A DNA stretch of 64,000 bases from Peteryoungia algae (GTDB lineage Bacteria > Pseudomonadota > Alphaproteobacteria > Rhizobiales > Rhizobiaceae): contig NZ_CP128477.1 of NCBI RefSeq assembly GCF_030369675.1, forward strand, positions 2,618,001-2,682,000. Direction: 5' to 3'. The notes beneath the pieces are model-generated. The model searched no databases. It was given only the letters and a program-made list of their open reading frames with translations, and was not told the DNA's origin. Made by a program: the position numbers and the translations under genes. Each line of letters starts with the position of its first letter. The first letter of the stretch is position 1. This document shows, in pieces, positions 1 to 7,572 of the stretch.

Positions 1-855
1 ATGCAGGTCCGCACCGATCTGATCCAGGATGCGCTCGTTCAGCTTGCCGGCTTCTGTCCGCGCATTGTCGGCAAGGAGGCGCAGGCGATTGTTTTCGACC
101 GACAACTCGATGGCGTTGCGGAGACTTTCCTTCAGAGTTCTGCGCTGCTGTTCGATAAGCTGCGCGCCTCGCCGGACCACAAGATAGAGCAGTGACAGCA
201 TCGGCACAGACAGCAGAAGGACGCCAGCCATCGACGTTTGCCGGGTCTCGGCAATCTGCCGTTCGAGCACTTCGGATTCTTCGTAAACCTCGCCCGCCAG
301 CAGAACCTCGCCCTCGGGCGACCTGACGAGAGGACTGTAAACCTCCAGAAGAGACTGGGCTTCCTCTTCGTCCGTATAGCTGTGCTTGGCAACCGTGGTC
401 CGGGAGACGATCGTCTCTCCGGCCAGGGCTCGTTCGAGCTCCTCGAAAAGCTCTGGCCCGTCCGCGGGCGCAAGGGGATAGACCTGTCGGCCATCGGCAG
501 ACCAGATCTTGATGTTGGTGACACGCTGCCCCGGAGGCCCGGTCCCGATCAGGCTGGAAACACGGGCCTGAAATTGCTCGTCGAAGCGAAACTCGCCGTC
601 CTCAGCGCGCTCCAGCAGGGGGGCGACGAGGGTCTGCAATCTGACGGCTCCTGCAGAGCCCGCAGCATTCAGAGCCGCCTTCTCGACCTGCGCGGCGACA
701 AACAGGCTCACGCCCGTCATCAGGCCAAAGACGATCAGCGATGCAGCAATCAGGAACTGTGCCGATAGCGACAGGGATTTCAGCCTGAGCCAAGCGCTCT
801 CGACCAGGGATGGCGGCGCAGGTTCAGGTAAAAACGCATTCCACTTGGTGTTCAT
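1..855 (-). CDS. Sensor histidine kinase, N-terminal part (runs off the window)
   Basis: Reading leftward from ATG at 855, the frame stays open for 285 codons to the window edge. The start is MNTKWNAFLPEPAPP. Hydrophobic segments at about residues 31-55 and 207-227 bracket an extracytoplasmic sensor region of about 150 residues. After the second helix comes a charged coiled-coil segment, then LNERILDQIGADLH at the edge. This resembles the H-box lead-in of NarX/DegS-type kinases (HisKA_3), so the last visible His may be the phospho-acceptor. The ATPase domain would lie outside. The gene is divergent from the truncated peroxidase gene at 1170, and a LuxR-type response regulator is a common neighbour for this family, but none can be seen here. 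The ribosome site is weak and the signal sensed is unknown. Confidence 0.75.
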   Translation of the reverse strand, partial: MNTKWNAFLPEPAPPSLVESAWLRLKSLSLSAQFLIAASLIVFGLMTGVSLFVAAQVEKAALNAAGSAGAVRLQTLVAPLLERAEDGEFRFDEQFQARVSSLIGTGPPGQRVTNIKIWSADGRQVYPLAPADGPELFEELERALAGETIVSRTTVAKHSYTDEEEAQSLLEVYSPLVRSPEGEVLLAGEVYEESEVLERQIAETRQTSMAGVLLLSVPMLSLLYLVVRRGAQLIEQQRRTLKESLRNAIELSVENNRLRLLADNARTEAGKLNERILDQIGADLH

Positions 856-1169
856 CACACCGGGCCGAGTTCTGTCGAGAATTTCAGCATCGGCTCCCCT
901 CCCTCCCCGCGCTTTCACACGCACTCGTTCTAATGCCTTTTCCTGCCTACACTTGAGTTTGGATTGATGCACGCTTCTGTCTTCTTGTCGATCAAGTTCG
1001 ACAGAAGTTCAGACCAAGGTCCGAACTAAATTTGGACTTTGATCCATGTTTTCGCGGGACCAAGTACCCTTACCATTCCGCGTGGCTGTGAGACTCTGCT
1101 TGCCTGACAAAACCCTGACAAGACGTACAGGGACGAACACCGGAGGCGGGGGCTTCCCCGGATAAAATC
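856..1169. promoter_or_regulatory. Divergent intergenic region with inverted repeat GTTCAGACC-AA-GGTCCGAAC
   Basis: This 314-base stretch separates the kinase from the truncated peroxidase gene and holds no convincing gene. At 1007-1026 lies the inverted repeat GTTCAGACCAAGGTCCGAAC (9-base arms, one mismatch, 2-base spacer), with a further GTTCGAC just upstream. The half-site GTTCGGACC recurs at a similar distance upstream of the intact paralogue (15583-15591). This suggests a regulator shared by both peroxidase promoters; that is inference. Confidence 0.4.
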
Positions 1170-1490
1170 ATGGTCCAGGTCAACCAGCACGATCTCGAAT
1201 TCATCTTGCGCCAGATCAAGATCGCAGAGGCGAACTCGGTCGCTCACTCGGGCAACAACGCGAGGGCTTTGACCAATATCTGGGTCGATGAACTCGGCAA
1301 TGTTGTATCGGAAGGCACGCCCGGCTCGACGCTCGCCATCAGCGCCGAGCACGTTCCCTACGGTCTGCGCACCGTCGACGGCAGCTTCAACAATCTGGGT
1401 GCCGGCCGCGAAAACTGGGGTGCTGTCGATCAGCCGTTCCTCGACCTGCTTGGCGACGAGTGGCGCGCAACCGACGGGGACACCTTCCAG
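1170..1490 (+). pseudogene. Truncated haem-peroxidase/RTX gene (first 107 codons only)
   Basis: The first 107 codons are paralogous to the N-terminus of the intact 2623-residue protein encoded at 7573-15444. Shared blocks include FILRQIKIAEA, PYGLRTVDGSFNN and a DQP motif. Homology stops exactly where the IS6-family element begins at 1491. Translation would run on for 16 codons into the element's terminal sequence to a stop at 1541. The peroxidase, RTX and secretion-signal regions are all missing, so no functional product is expected. The fragment faces away from the kinase gene and converges on the type I secretion operon, so the rest of this copy was probably removed by an IS-mediated deletion or inversion. 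Confidence 0.8.
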
Positions 1491-2310
1491 AGGTGGCGTC
1501 GCCTTAACCGAGTTTGGGATGCGGTAGTCTCTTCGACCTGAACTTCACGCATCAATCGACAAAGCGATTTCCCGCCAGGTCGAGATGGCGTGAGTGCGAA
1601 GCTGGCGATGGTCTGCGGCGGTCAAGTCTTTGCGGTGAAGAAGGAAGAGATTGGCGATCTAGCCGTGAGTGGAGACGAAACGCTGACATTGCCGCGCGGA
1701 CTTGAAGCGCATCATGCGCCGCTCTCGTCGTCGCACAGCAAGATGGGAATTTTCAGCCTGGTTGTTCAATCCCTTGTGCGAGCGATGTTCGACCTTCGGC
1801 ATCAAATCCGCCTTCGCAGCCGAATAGGAACGCAGCTTGTCGGTCAGCATCACGCGCGGGGCGATACCTTGACCCTTGAGCAGTTTGCGCATCAGACGCA
1901 AGGCTGCTGCCTTGTTCCTTCGGCTTTGCAAGAGGGCGTCGAGAACGTAGCCGTTGGCATCGACGGCGCGCCACAGCCAGTATTTCTTTCCCTTGATCGT
2001 CACCACCATCTCATCGAGCTGCCACTTGTCGGCAAACTGGCCTCGTGAGCGGCGTCGGAGCTGATTGGCGAACTTCAAGCCAAATTTCGCCGCCCATTCC
2101 GAGACGGTCTGGAATGAGACGTTGATGCCGCGCTCGGCCAACAGATCTTCGACGTCGCGTAAACTGAGCGGAAATCGGAAATACAGCCAGACCGCATGGG
2201 TGATGATCTCGGCAGGAAAGCGGTGGCGTCTGAAGTGGGCGGCAGGGAATTCGGTCATGACAATCCGAATATCAAGTCGGCTAAAACAGGCGGTTAAGGC
2301 GACGCCACCT
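1491..2310. mobile_element. IS6-family insertion sequence, 820 bp
   Basis: The element is bounded by perfect 20-base terminal inverted repeats: AGGTGGCGTCGCCTTAACCG at 1491-1510 and its reverse complement at 2291-2310. It encodes a single DDE transposase on the minus strand, as expected for IS6. Its flanks (CCTTCCAG and CCGCGCTT) do not match, so there is no 8-base target duplication. This fits replicative intramolecular transposition, which leaves deletions or inversions. One end cuts the peroxidase paralogue. The other lies 6 bases beyond the stop codon of the HlyD-type gene. Confidence 0.85.
1545..2258 (-). pseudogene. IS6-family transposase interrupted by an in-frame TAG
   Basis: From ATG 2258 the product begins MTEFPAAHFRRHRFPAEII. 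It has the IS6/IS26-type zinc-finger-like start, then DDE landmarks WQLDEMVVTIKGKKYWLWRA and LTDKLRSY, and ends at a TAG at 1659-1661 after 199 residues. Reading through that single TAG, the same frame continues with IANLFLLHRKDLTAADH to a TGA at 1545, giving 237 residues, the normal family size. The conserved C-terminal tail is therefore lost to one nonsense codon. The third acidic residue lies before the stop (NNQAENSH), so residual activity cannot be excluded. A sequencing error is the other possibility. Confidence 0.8.
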
Positions 2311-2316
2311 CCGCGC

Positions 2317-3621
2317 TTACTCTTCTCGGAATGCCCTGGTGATCTGGTCGGTGAATGGTTTTGCGAGGAACGAGATGACAGTCCTTTCTTCGGTCTCGAT
2401 ATAGACTTCGACGGGCATGCCTGGCGTGAGCTTGGTTGCGAGGTCGCCGAGGTCGTTCGGGGAGAAGGTGACGCTGGTTTTGTAGAAGGGCAGGTTCGTT
2501 GCCTTGTCGATGATAGTTGCGCCTGGGATGATATCGACGGCGCCGACGATTTCCGGCGTGGTCTGCCGATTGAAGGCGGTGAAGCGCATGCGCGCGGTCT
2601 GGCCGACGAAGACACGGTCGATGTCGGTTGGGGCGACCTTGACATGGACGTTGAGCTCGCTGTTGGCAGGTACGATGGCCATGATCACCTGGCCCGGTGC
2701 GACAACGCCGCCGACGGTATGTGCCTGCAGGTCGTAGATCGTGCCGCTTTCCGGCGCCTTGACCACCGTGCGATCGAGCCGGTGGGTAAGCTGCAGCGCG
2801 CGCTGCTCGAGTTCAGTGAGCCTTGCCTCGACCGAGACGATCTCCTTTTGCAGTTCCGTACGGCTGGTCTGGTCGACCGACATCAGTCGGACCTTGAGCT
2901 CGCTGATCTGACCTTCTGCTTCGGCAACACGGGCGAGAAGATCACCGATCGTGCCTTCGATGCGAACCATCTGACGGCGAAGCCCACGCAGTTCGGCGGC
3001 CTTGGCGAGCCCCTTCTGGACCAGCCCCTCCTGCATGGCGAGCTCTTCTGCCAGCAGCTCGTTTTCTGCAAGATTGGCCTTTTCCTGCTCTCTCAGGCCG
3101 TCGATCTGGTTGCCCAGCTGCGAGATCTGCATTTCGATCTGCTGCTTCTGGTTTGCCCGCATGACGCGGTTCTCGTCGAAGAGCTTGGCTTCCTCGCGCA
3201 TGACCTCGGGAGACAGCTCCAGACCCTCGAAGGAAAGCACGTCGAGACCGTCACGCTCGGCCACAAGCCGGGCCATCATCGCCTTCAGCTGGGCGACCTG
3301 CGATGTGACGATGCCGAACTCGATGCGCAGCTGCGTGTCGTCGAGGCGCAGGACGACGTCGCCTTTGTCGACCACGGAGCCGACCTTCACCGGGATCTCG
3401 ACGATCGTGCCGCCATCGACATGCTGGACCTGCTTGGTCTCGCCGATGACGACGAGTTCGCCCTGCGAGATGACGGCGCCGGCAAGCTTCGCCTGGGCCG
3501 CCCATCCGCCGATCCCGACTGTCAGGGCAAGACCGAGCATGGTCGCTGCGAGCATGCGTCCCTTCAGCCCCTTGCCGGAGAGCGAGACTTGGCTGTTCTT
3601 GTCATCAAGGCGCTGTGTCAT
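2317..3621 (-). CDS. HlyD-family type I secretion periplasmic adaptor
   Basis: This 434-residue membrane-fusion protein links an inner-membrane ABC exporter to an outer-membrane TolC-type channel. A short cytosolic tail is followed by one membrane helix (about residues 22-42), a lipoyl-like half (VDGGTIVEIPVKVGSVVDKGD), a long alpha-helical hairpin rich in Glu/Gln/Leu, a second lipoyl half (APESGTIYDLQAHTVGGVV) and a beta-barrel region ending FREE, as is usual for rhizobial members. AAGGGGA precedes the ATG. It is the last gene of the minus-strand secretion operon, after the RTX protein gene, and the IS6 element lies directly after its stop. The channel protein is not in the window. Confidence 0.93.
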   Translation of the reverse strand: MTQRLDDKNSQVSLSGKGLKGRMLAATMLGLALTVGIGGWAAQAKLAGAVISQGELVVIGETKQVQHVDGGTIVEIPVKVGSVVDKGDVVLRLDDTQLRIEFGIVTSQVAQLKAMMARLVAERDGLDVLSFEGLELSPEVMREEAKLFDENRVMRANQKQQIEMQISQLGNQIDGLREQEKANLAENELLAEELAMQEGLVQKGLAKAAELRGLRRQMVRIEGTIGDLLARVAEAEGQISELKVRLMSVDQTSRTELQKEIVSVEARLTELEQRALQLTHRLDRTVVKAPESGTIYDLQAHTVGGVVAPGQVIMAIVPANSELNVHVKVAPTDIDRVFVGQTARMRFTAFNRQTTPEIVGAVDIIPGATIIDKATNLPFYKTSVTFSPNDLGDLATKLTPGMPVEVYIETEERTVISFLAKPFTDQITRAFREE

Positions 3622-3683
3622 GGTGTGTCCCCTTACGCAGTTTACAGTTTCGGCCCGAAGCGGTGCCGATCACGAGGTTCGGA

Positions 3684-5780
3684 TCAGGCCACGAGCCCTT
3701 CGGTCTGGCCGGGAAGATGGAAGGCCGTCAGGATCAGGTCGTCCTCGTCGAGATCGTGCGCACTGATGATGACGATCTCGTAGTCCTGATCACCGTCGAT
3801 ATCCGTCACGAGCTGCAGCACCTGGTGGCCGGCATCGTCGTCGTCGATCATTTTCTTGTAGAGCTTGACCAGGGTCTTGTGGTCGTGGCGATCGAGCTCG
3901 AGTGTGCTCTCGCCATCATCGAAGTAGAGCCGGCCCAGTTCCCGCTCGAGCTTCGACAGATCGACCTTGTCGCCGACATCGAAGTCGCGGATCTGGTCGA
4001 GGCCGGCCCCGTAATTGCGGATGGAAGCGACCGAGCCGAAGACGAAGTTGTCCTGACCGCCCTGACCATACAGAATGTTGACGGCGGAACTGGCGGTGAT
4101 CGTGTCGTCCCCCTCGCCGCCGACGGCATTCTCGATCGAGGTCAGGCGGTCTTGGCCGATCTCTTCGCCCATGGCAACGCCCGCCTCGAGGTCGATCTCG
4201 ACGGCCATGGTCGCGGACGATGCATCATAAGTGTCCGCACCTTCGCCACCATGGATGACGTCGTCGCCATCATCGATGCCGGGTGCCGGCGCATGATCCA
4301 TCGGCATCTGCGTCAGACTGCGCGCTTCAAGAACGGTCTGGGCACCTGCGACGAACACGTCGTCGCCCTCATCGCCGACCATGACGTCATCGCCGGCACC
4401 GCCGGCCAGCGTATCGTGGCCCGTGCCGCCGTCCAGCACATCATTGCCCGCATCTCCCGACAGGACATCGTCGCCGGCTTCGCCGAACAGCCGGTCGTCG
4501 CCGTCACCACCGGACAGGATATCCTGCCCTTCGCCGCCCATCAGGCTGTCGCGTCCGGCCTCGCCGAACAGCATGTCGTTGCCGGCCTCGCCGAACAGGA
4601 CATCGTCGCCATCGCCCCCGAAGATACGGTCATCGCCGTCACCACCATGAATGACATCGCGGCCTTCGCCACCGATCAGCACGTCGTCGCCCGCACCGCC
4701 GAGGATCAGGTCGTCGGCTTCGCGCCCATAAACCGTGTCGTTGCCGGCGCCGGCATCGATCAGATCCTTGCCCGGCGTGCCGAGGAGAATGTCATCTTGA
4801 TCGGTTCCGGTGATCTCGGTGTCGGCATGCGCACGCAGATCGAGAAAGCCCTGGCCCTGGACCGACGCCTTGCCGTCGCTCAGCGTGAAGGTGAGGTTCA
4901 CCAGCCCTTGGCTGTCGCGTTCGGGGATATAGATCCAGGCATCGTCGCCATAAGCGCGGATCTCGCCCGATGTCGCACGGATGGCGGAGATGGTCAGCGG
5001 ATCGCCGTCCGGGTCTATGGCTGCGCGCGCAAGGTCGGCCCACATCAGAAGCATCGACAGGTTGACGAGGCCCGTTCCCAGATAGATCGGGCCACGGGAC
5101 AAGGGGGCACGATTGGCCGGCGCCGGCGGGTTCCCGGAAGTGCCCCCATTCGAGGAGCCCCCGCCAGACGAACCATCGACCGGTAGACTGCCGTCATCAG
5201 GCGTGTCGCTGTTGCCGTCTGCCGCCTGTCCAGCGGCGGGGGCATCGTTGGCAGCACGCGGAAGGCCGAAGGTCGCAAGCTTCGGCTTGGCCACGCTTGG
5301 CGCCACGAAGCGAAAGCCGTTGGCTGCGACATCAATCGACACACCCTGGAACGGGCGTCCGGCATAGTCGCCTTCAAGCATAAAATCCTGGGCGTTGAAG
5401 CGGATCGAGGAGTAGAGCCGGCGCGGCGGCTCGACCTGCTCGACCACGTCCTCGTAGGCCCGCTGGATCTGCTGCCAGAAGGCGGCGATGTCCAGCCCGG
5501 CCTCGGGCGCATCCTCAACCGGTGCAGTCGTGCCATCATCGAGCGCCACGGTCTTCCGGTCGTCCGGGGCTTGTGCATTGGGCGCCGGATTGACGATCTC
5601 GCGCAGCCGCCCGAGATAGGCGCCGAGCCCCATGGAGAGCACGGCGAAGATGCCCGGCGACCAAAGCGTGCGATCCGGAGCGTCAGGGAGCGCAAACTTG
5701 CGCGCCGGCGCCTTGGCCGATTGGGCGTCGCCGTGGCCGAGCTTCAAGGCTTCGTCATGATCGGTAATGGAGCTTGCCAT
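3684..5780 (-). CDS. RTX calcium-binding repeat protein in the type I secretion operon
   Basis: This 698-residue acidic protein has a basic N-terminus and one hydrophobic stretch (about residues 40-57, SPGIFAVLSMGLGAYLG), then a Pro/Gly/Ser-rich linker near 205-225, a cadherin-like module (about 225-320, DPDGDPLTISA) and about nine GGxGxDxxx RTX repeats (about 325-480). The C-terminal part contains ASSAVNILYG, also seen in the large peroxidase, and ends at LVA. Calcium would fold the repeats outside the cell. It lies between exporter and adaptor genes, with 6 bases separating it from the exporter stop. The hydrophobic N-terminus could anchor it in the membrane, making it an apparatus or surface component rather than a cargo. 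Its role is unknown. Confidence 0.88.
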   Translation of the reverse strand: MASSITDHDEALKLGHGDAQSAKAPARKFALPDAPDRTLWSPGIFAVLSMGLGAYLGRLREIVNPAPNAQAPDDRKTVALDDGTTAPVEDAPEAGLDIAAFWQQIQRAYEDVVEQVEPPRRLYSSIRFNAQDFMLEGDYAGRPFQGVSIDVAANGFRFVAPSVAKPKLATFGLPRAANDAPAAGQAADGNSDTPDDGSLPVDGSSGGGSSNGGTSGNPPAPANRAPLSRGPIYLGTGLVNLSMLLMWADLARAAIDPDGDPLTISAIRATSGEIRAYGDDAWIYIPERDSQGLVNLTFTLSDGKASVQGQGFLDLRAHADTEITGTDQDDILLGTPGKDLIDAGAGNDTVYGREADDLILGGAGDDVLIGGEGRDVIHGGDGDDRIFGGDGDDVLFGEAGNDMLFGEAGRDSLMGGEGQDILSGGDGDDRLFGEAGDDVLSGDAGNDVLDGGTGHDTLAGGAGDDVMVGDEGDDVFVAGAQTVLEARSLTQMPMDHAPAPGIDDGDDVIHGGEGADTYDASSATMAVEIDLEAGVAMGEEIGQDRLTSIENAVGGEGDDTITASSAVNILYGQGGQDNFVFGSVASIRNYGAGLDQIRDFDVGDKVDLSKLERELGRLYFDDGESTLELDRHDHKTLVKLYKKMIDDDDAGHQVLQLVTDIDGDQDYEIVIISAHDLDEDDLILTAFHLPGQTEGLVA

Positions 5781-5786
5781 GATCCC

Positions 5787-7505
5787 TTACTCCGCCGCGA
5801 TCGGCATCAAGCGGGTCGGCCGCAGCGGCTTCTCCTGCGTGTTGGCCGGAACCTTGATGATCTCCTCCTTCGGCCCGAAGGAGACGAGTTTGCCGCCCTG
5901 GACCACGCCGACCATGTCGACGGCCTGAAGTGCGCTCGGGCGATGCGCGACGATGACGACGATGCCACCACGCTCGCGCACCTTGACGATTGCCCTCATC
6001 AGCGCCTCTTCGCCCTCGGCATCGAGATTGGAGTTCGGCTCGTCGAGCACCACCAGGAAGGGATCGCCGTAAAGCGCGCGCGCCAGCGCCACGCGCTGCC
6101 GCTGGCCGGCCGAGAGCGACTGGCCGCTCGGGCCGATCTGGGTCTGGTAACCGTTCGGCAATCGTACGATCAGATCATGGATGCCGGCGGCACGAGCAGC
6201 CCGGAAGATCATCTTGGAATCGGCATCCGGATCGAAACGGGCGATGTTGTCGGCGACCGTACCGTCGAGAAGGGCCACTTCCTGGGGGAGATAGCCGACA
6301 TTCTCGGTGAAGAAACTGGTCGGCCACTGCTTGAGATCGGCGCCATCGACGCGAACCGAGCCGCGCAGGAGTGGCCAGATGCCGAGCAGCGACCGCGCGA
6401 GCGTCGTCTTGCCGCCGCCGGATGGACCGATCAGCGCCAGCGCCTGGCCAGCCGTGAGTTTGAACGAGACATCGCTCAGAAGCACGGTGCCGGTCGTAGG
6501 TGCCACCGTCGTCATGCCCTCGACGACAAGATCCTCGCTCGGCGCCGGCAGGTCGAACTGCGTCGGCGGACGGTCGAGCACGGCGAGCGTGTCCTTGATG
6601 CGCGACCAGGAGCGGCGTGCGGCGATGACGCCCTTCCACTGGGCGATCGCCTGGTCGACCGGGGCGAGCGCCCGGCCGGTGACGATCGAGGAGGCGATGA
6701 TCGCACCCGCCGACATCTCGCCCTGGATCGTCAGATAGGCCCCAAGACCGAGGGTCGCCGACTGCAGCATCATGCGCAGGACCTTGGAGATCCCGGCAAA
6801 GGTGCCGGCGATGTCGGAGGTGGCAGTCTGGGTATCGAGATGACGGCGGTTGGCGCTTTCGAAGCGGTCGATCGCGCGGTCCGTCATGCCCATCGAATAG
6901 AGGATGTCGCCGTTGCGGACATGGTTGTCCGAGACGTTGTTGCGCTGAATGGCGGCCCGCGTCATCTCCTTGGCGTGCCGGCGTGACAGAAGCTCGGCCG
7001 CGATCGTCAGACAGGCGAGGAAGGCAGCCCCCCCGAGCGTCAGCATGCCGAGCACCGGATGCAGCATCCAGACGAAGACCAGATAGACCGGGATCCAGGG
7101 CAGGTCGAAGAGAGCGACCGGCCCCGCACCCGACAGGAAGGAGCGCACCGTATCGACGTCGCGGCCGCGCTCGGAGGCTTCCGCCGCGGAATAGCCGAAG
7201 CGCGGCATGTCGATCACCACCCGGTGCACGAGCGGCGCGATCTGGCGATCGACATTGGAACCGAAGCGCACCAGCATCTGCGACCTCAAGATGTCGAACA
7301 TACCCTGGAACAGGTAGAGACCGACCGCGATCACCGAGAGCCAGATCAGGGTCGGCACACTGCCGCTGGTCAGCGCCCGGTCATAGATCTGCAGCATGTA
7401 GAAGGCGCCGGTCAGCGCCAGGATGTTGATGATGCCCGAAAGTCCGAAGACGAAGCCTGTCACCAGGCCTATACCGGACAGTTTGTAGCTTGACTGCTTG
7501 TTCAT
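5787..7505 (-). CDS. Type I secretion ABC exporter (PrtD-like permease/ATPase)
   Basis: This 572-residue half-transporter has about six N-terminal membrane helices (starting GIGLVTGFVFGLSGIINIL) and a C-terminal ATPase. The ATPase shows Walker A GPSGGGKTT (about residue 358), signature LSAGQRQRVALARAL (about 462) and Walker B FLVVLDEP followed by NSNLD (about 487). There is no N-terminal C39 peptidase domain, so it is of the PrtD/HasD kind that recognises uncleaved C-terminal signals. ATG 7505 is preferred because GGGGGAA precedes it; a GTG at 7517 would add four residues. It lies just downstream of the giant RTX peroxidase, the obvious substrate, and upstream of the second RTX gene. Confidence 0.94.
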   Translation of the reverse strand: MNKQSSYKLSGIGLVTGFVFGLSGIINILALTGAFYMLQIYDRALTSGSVPTLIWLSVIAVGLYLFQGMFDILRSQMLVRFGSNVDRQIAPLVHRVVIDMPRFGYSAAEASERGRDVDTVRSFLSGAGPVALFDLPWIPVYLVFVWMLHPVLGMLTLGGAAFLACLTIAAELLSRRHAKEMTRAAIQRNNVSDNHVRNGDILYSMGMTDRAIDRFESANRRHLDTQTATSDIAGTFAGISKVLRMMLQSATLGLGAYLTIQGEMSAGAIIASSIVTGRALAPVDQAIAQWKGVIAARRSWSRIKDTLAVLDRPPTQFDLPAPSEDLVVEGMTTVAPTTGTVLLSDVSFKLTAGQALALIGPSGGGKTTLARSLLGIWPLLRGSVRVDGADLKQWPTSFFTENVGYLPQEVALLDGTVADNIARFDPDADSKMIFRAARAAGIHDLIVRLPNGYQTQIGPSGQSLSAGQRQRVALARALYGDPFLVVLDEPNSNLDAEGEEALMRAIVKVRERGGIVVIVAHRPSALQAVDMVGVVQGGKLVSFGPKEEIIKVPANTQEKPLRPTRLMPIAAE

Positions 7506-7532
7506 GGCTTCCCCCACTCAACGTCTGTCTGT

Positions 7533-7556
7533 CTGCCGGCCCCGCCAGGCCGGCAG
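7533..7556 (-). terminator. Hairpin between the RTX peroxidase and exporter genes
   Basis: A 9-base perfect inverted repeat (CTGCCGGCC / GGCCGGCAG, 6-base loop) lies between the peroxidase stop (7573) and the exporter start (7505). No T-run follows. It may attenuate transcription or mark an RNA-processing point, so that much more cargo than exporter is made, as happens between hlyA and hlyB in Escherichia coli. The function is inferred from position. Confidence 0.45.
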
Positions 7557-7572
7557 TTCTGCCATGTCGTCC

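Noticed and set aside
4340..4800. Regular short repeats resembling a CRISPR or tandem-repeat array
   Set aside because: The periodicity is 27 bases, equal to nine-residue RTX repeats inside a coding frame. There are no constant repeats with unique spacers.
2065..5186. Long plus-strand open frames (2065-3783 and 3615-5186) opposite the HlyD-type and RTX genes
   Set aside because: They are mirror frames of high-GC coding DNA. Their translations show only reflections of RTX and adaptor codons, while the minus strand carries clear family motifs.
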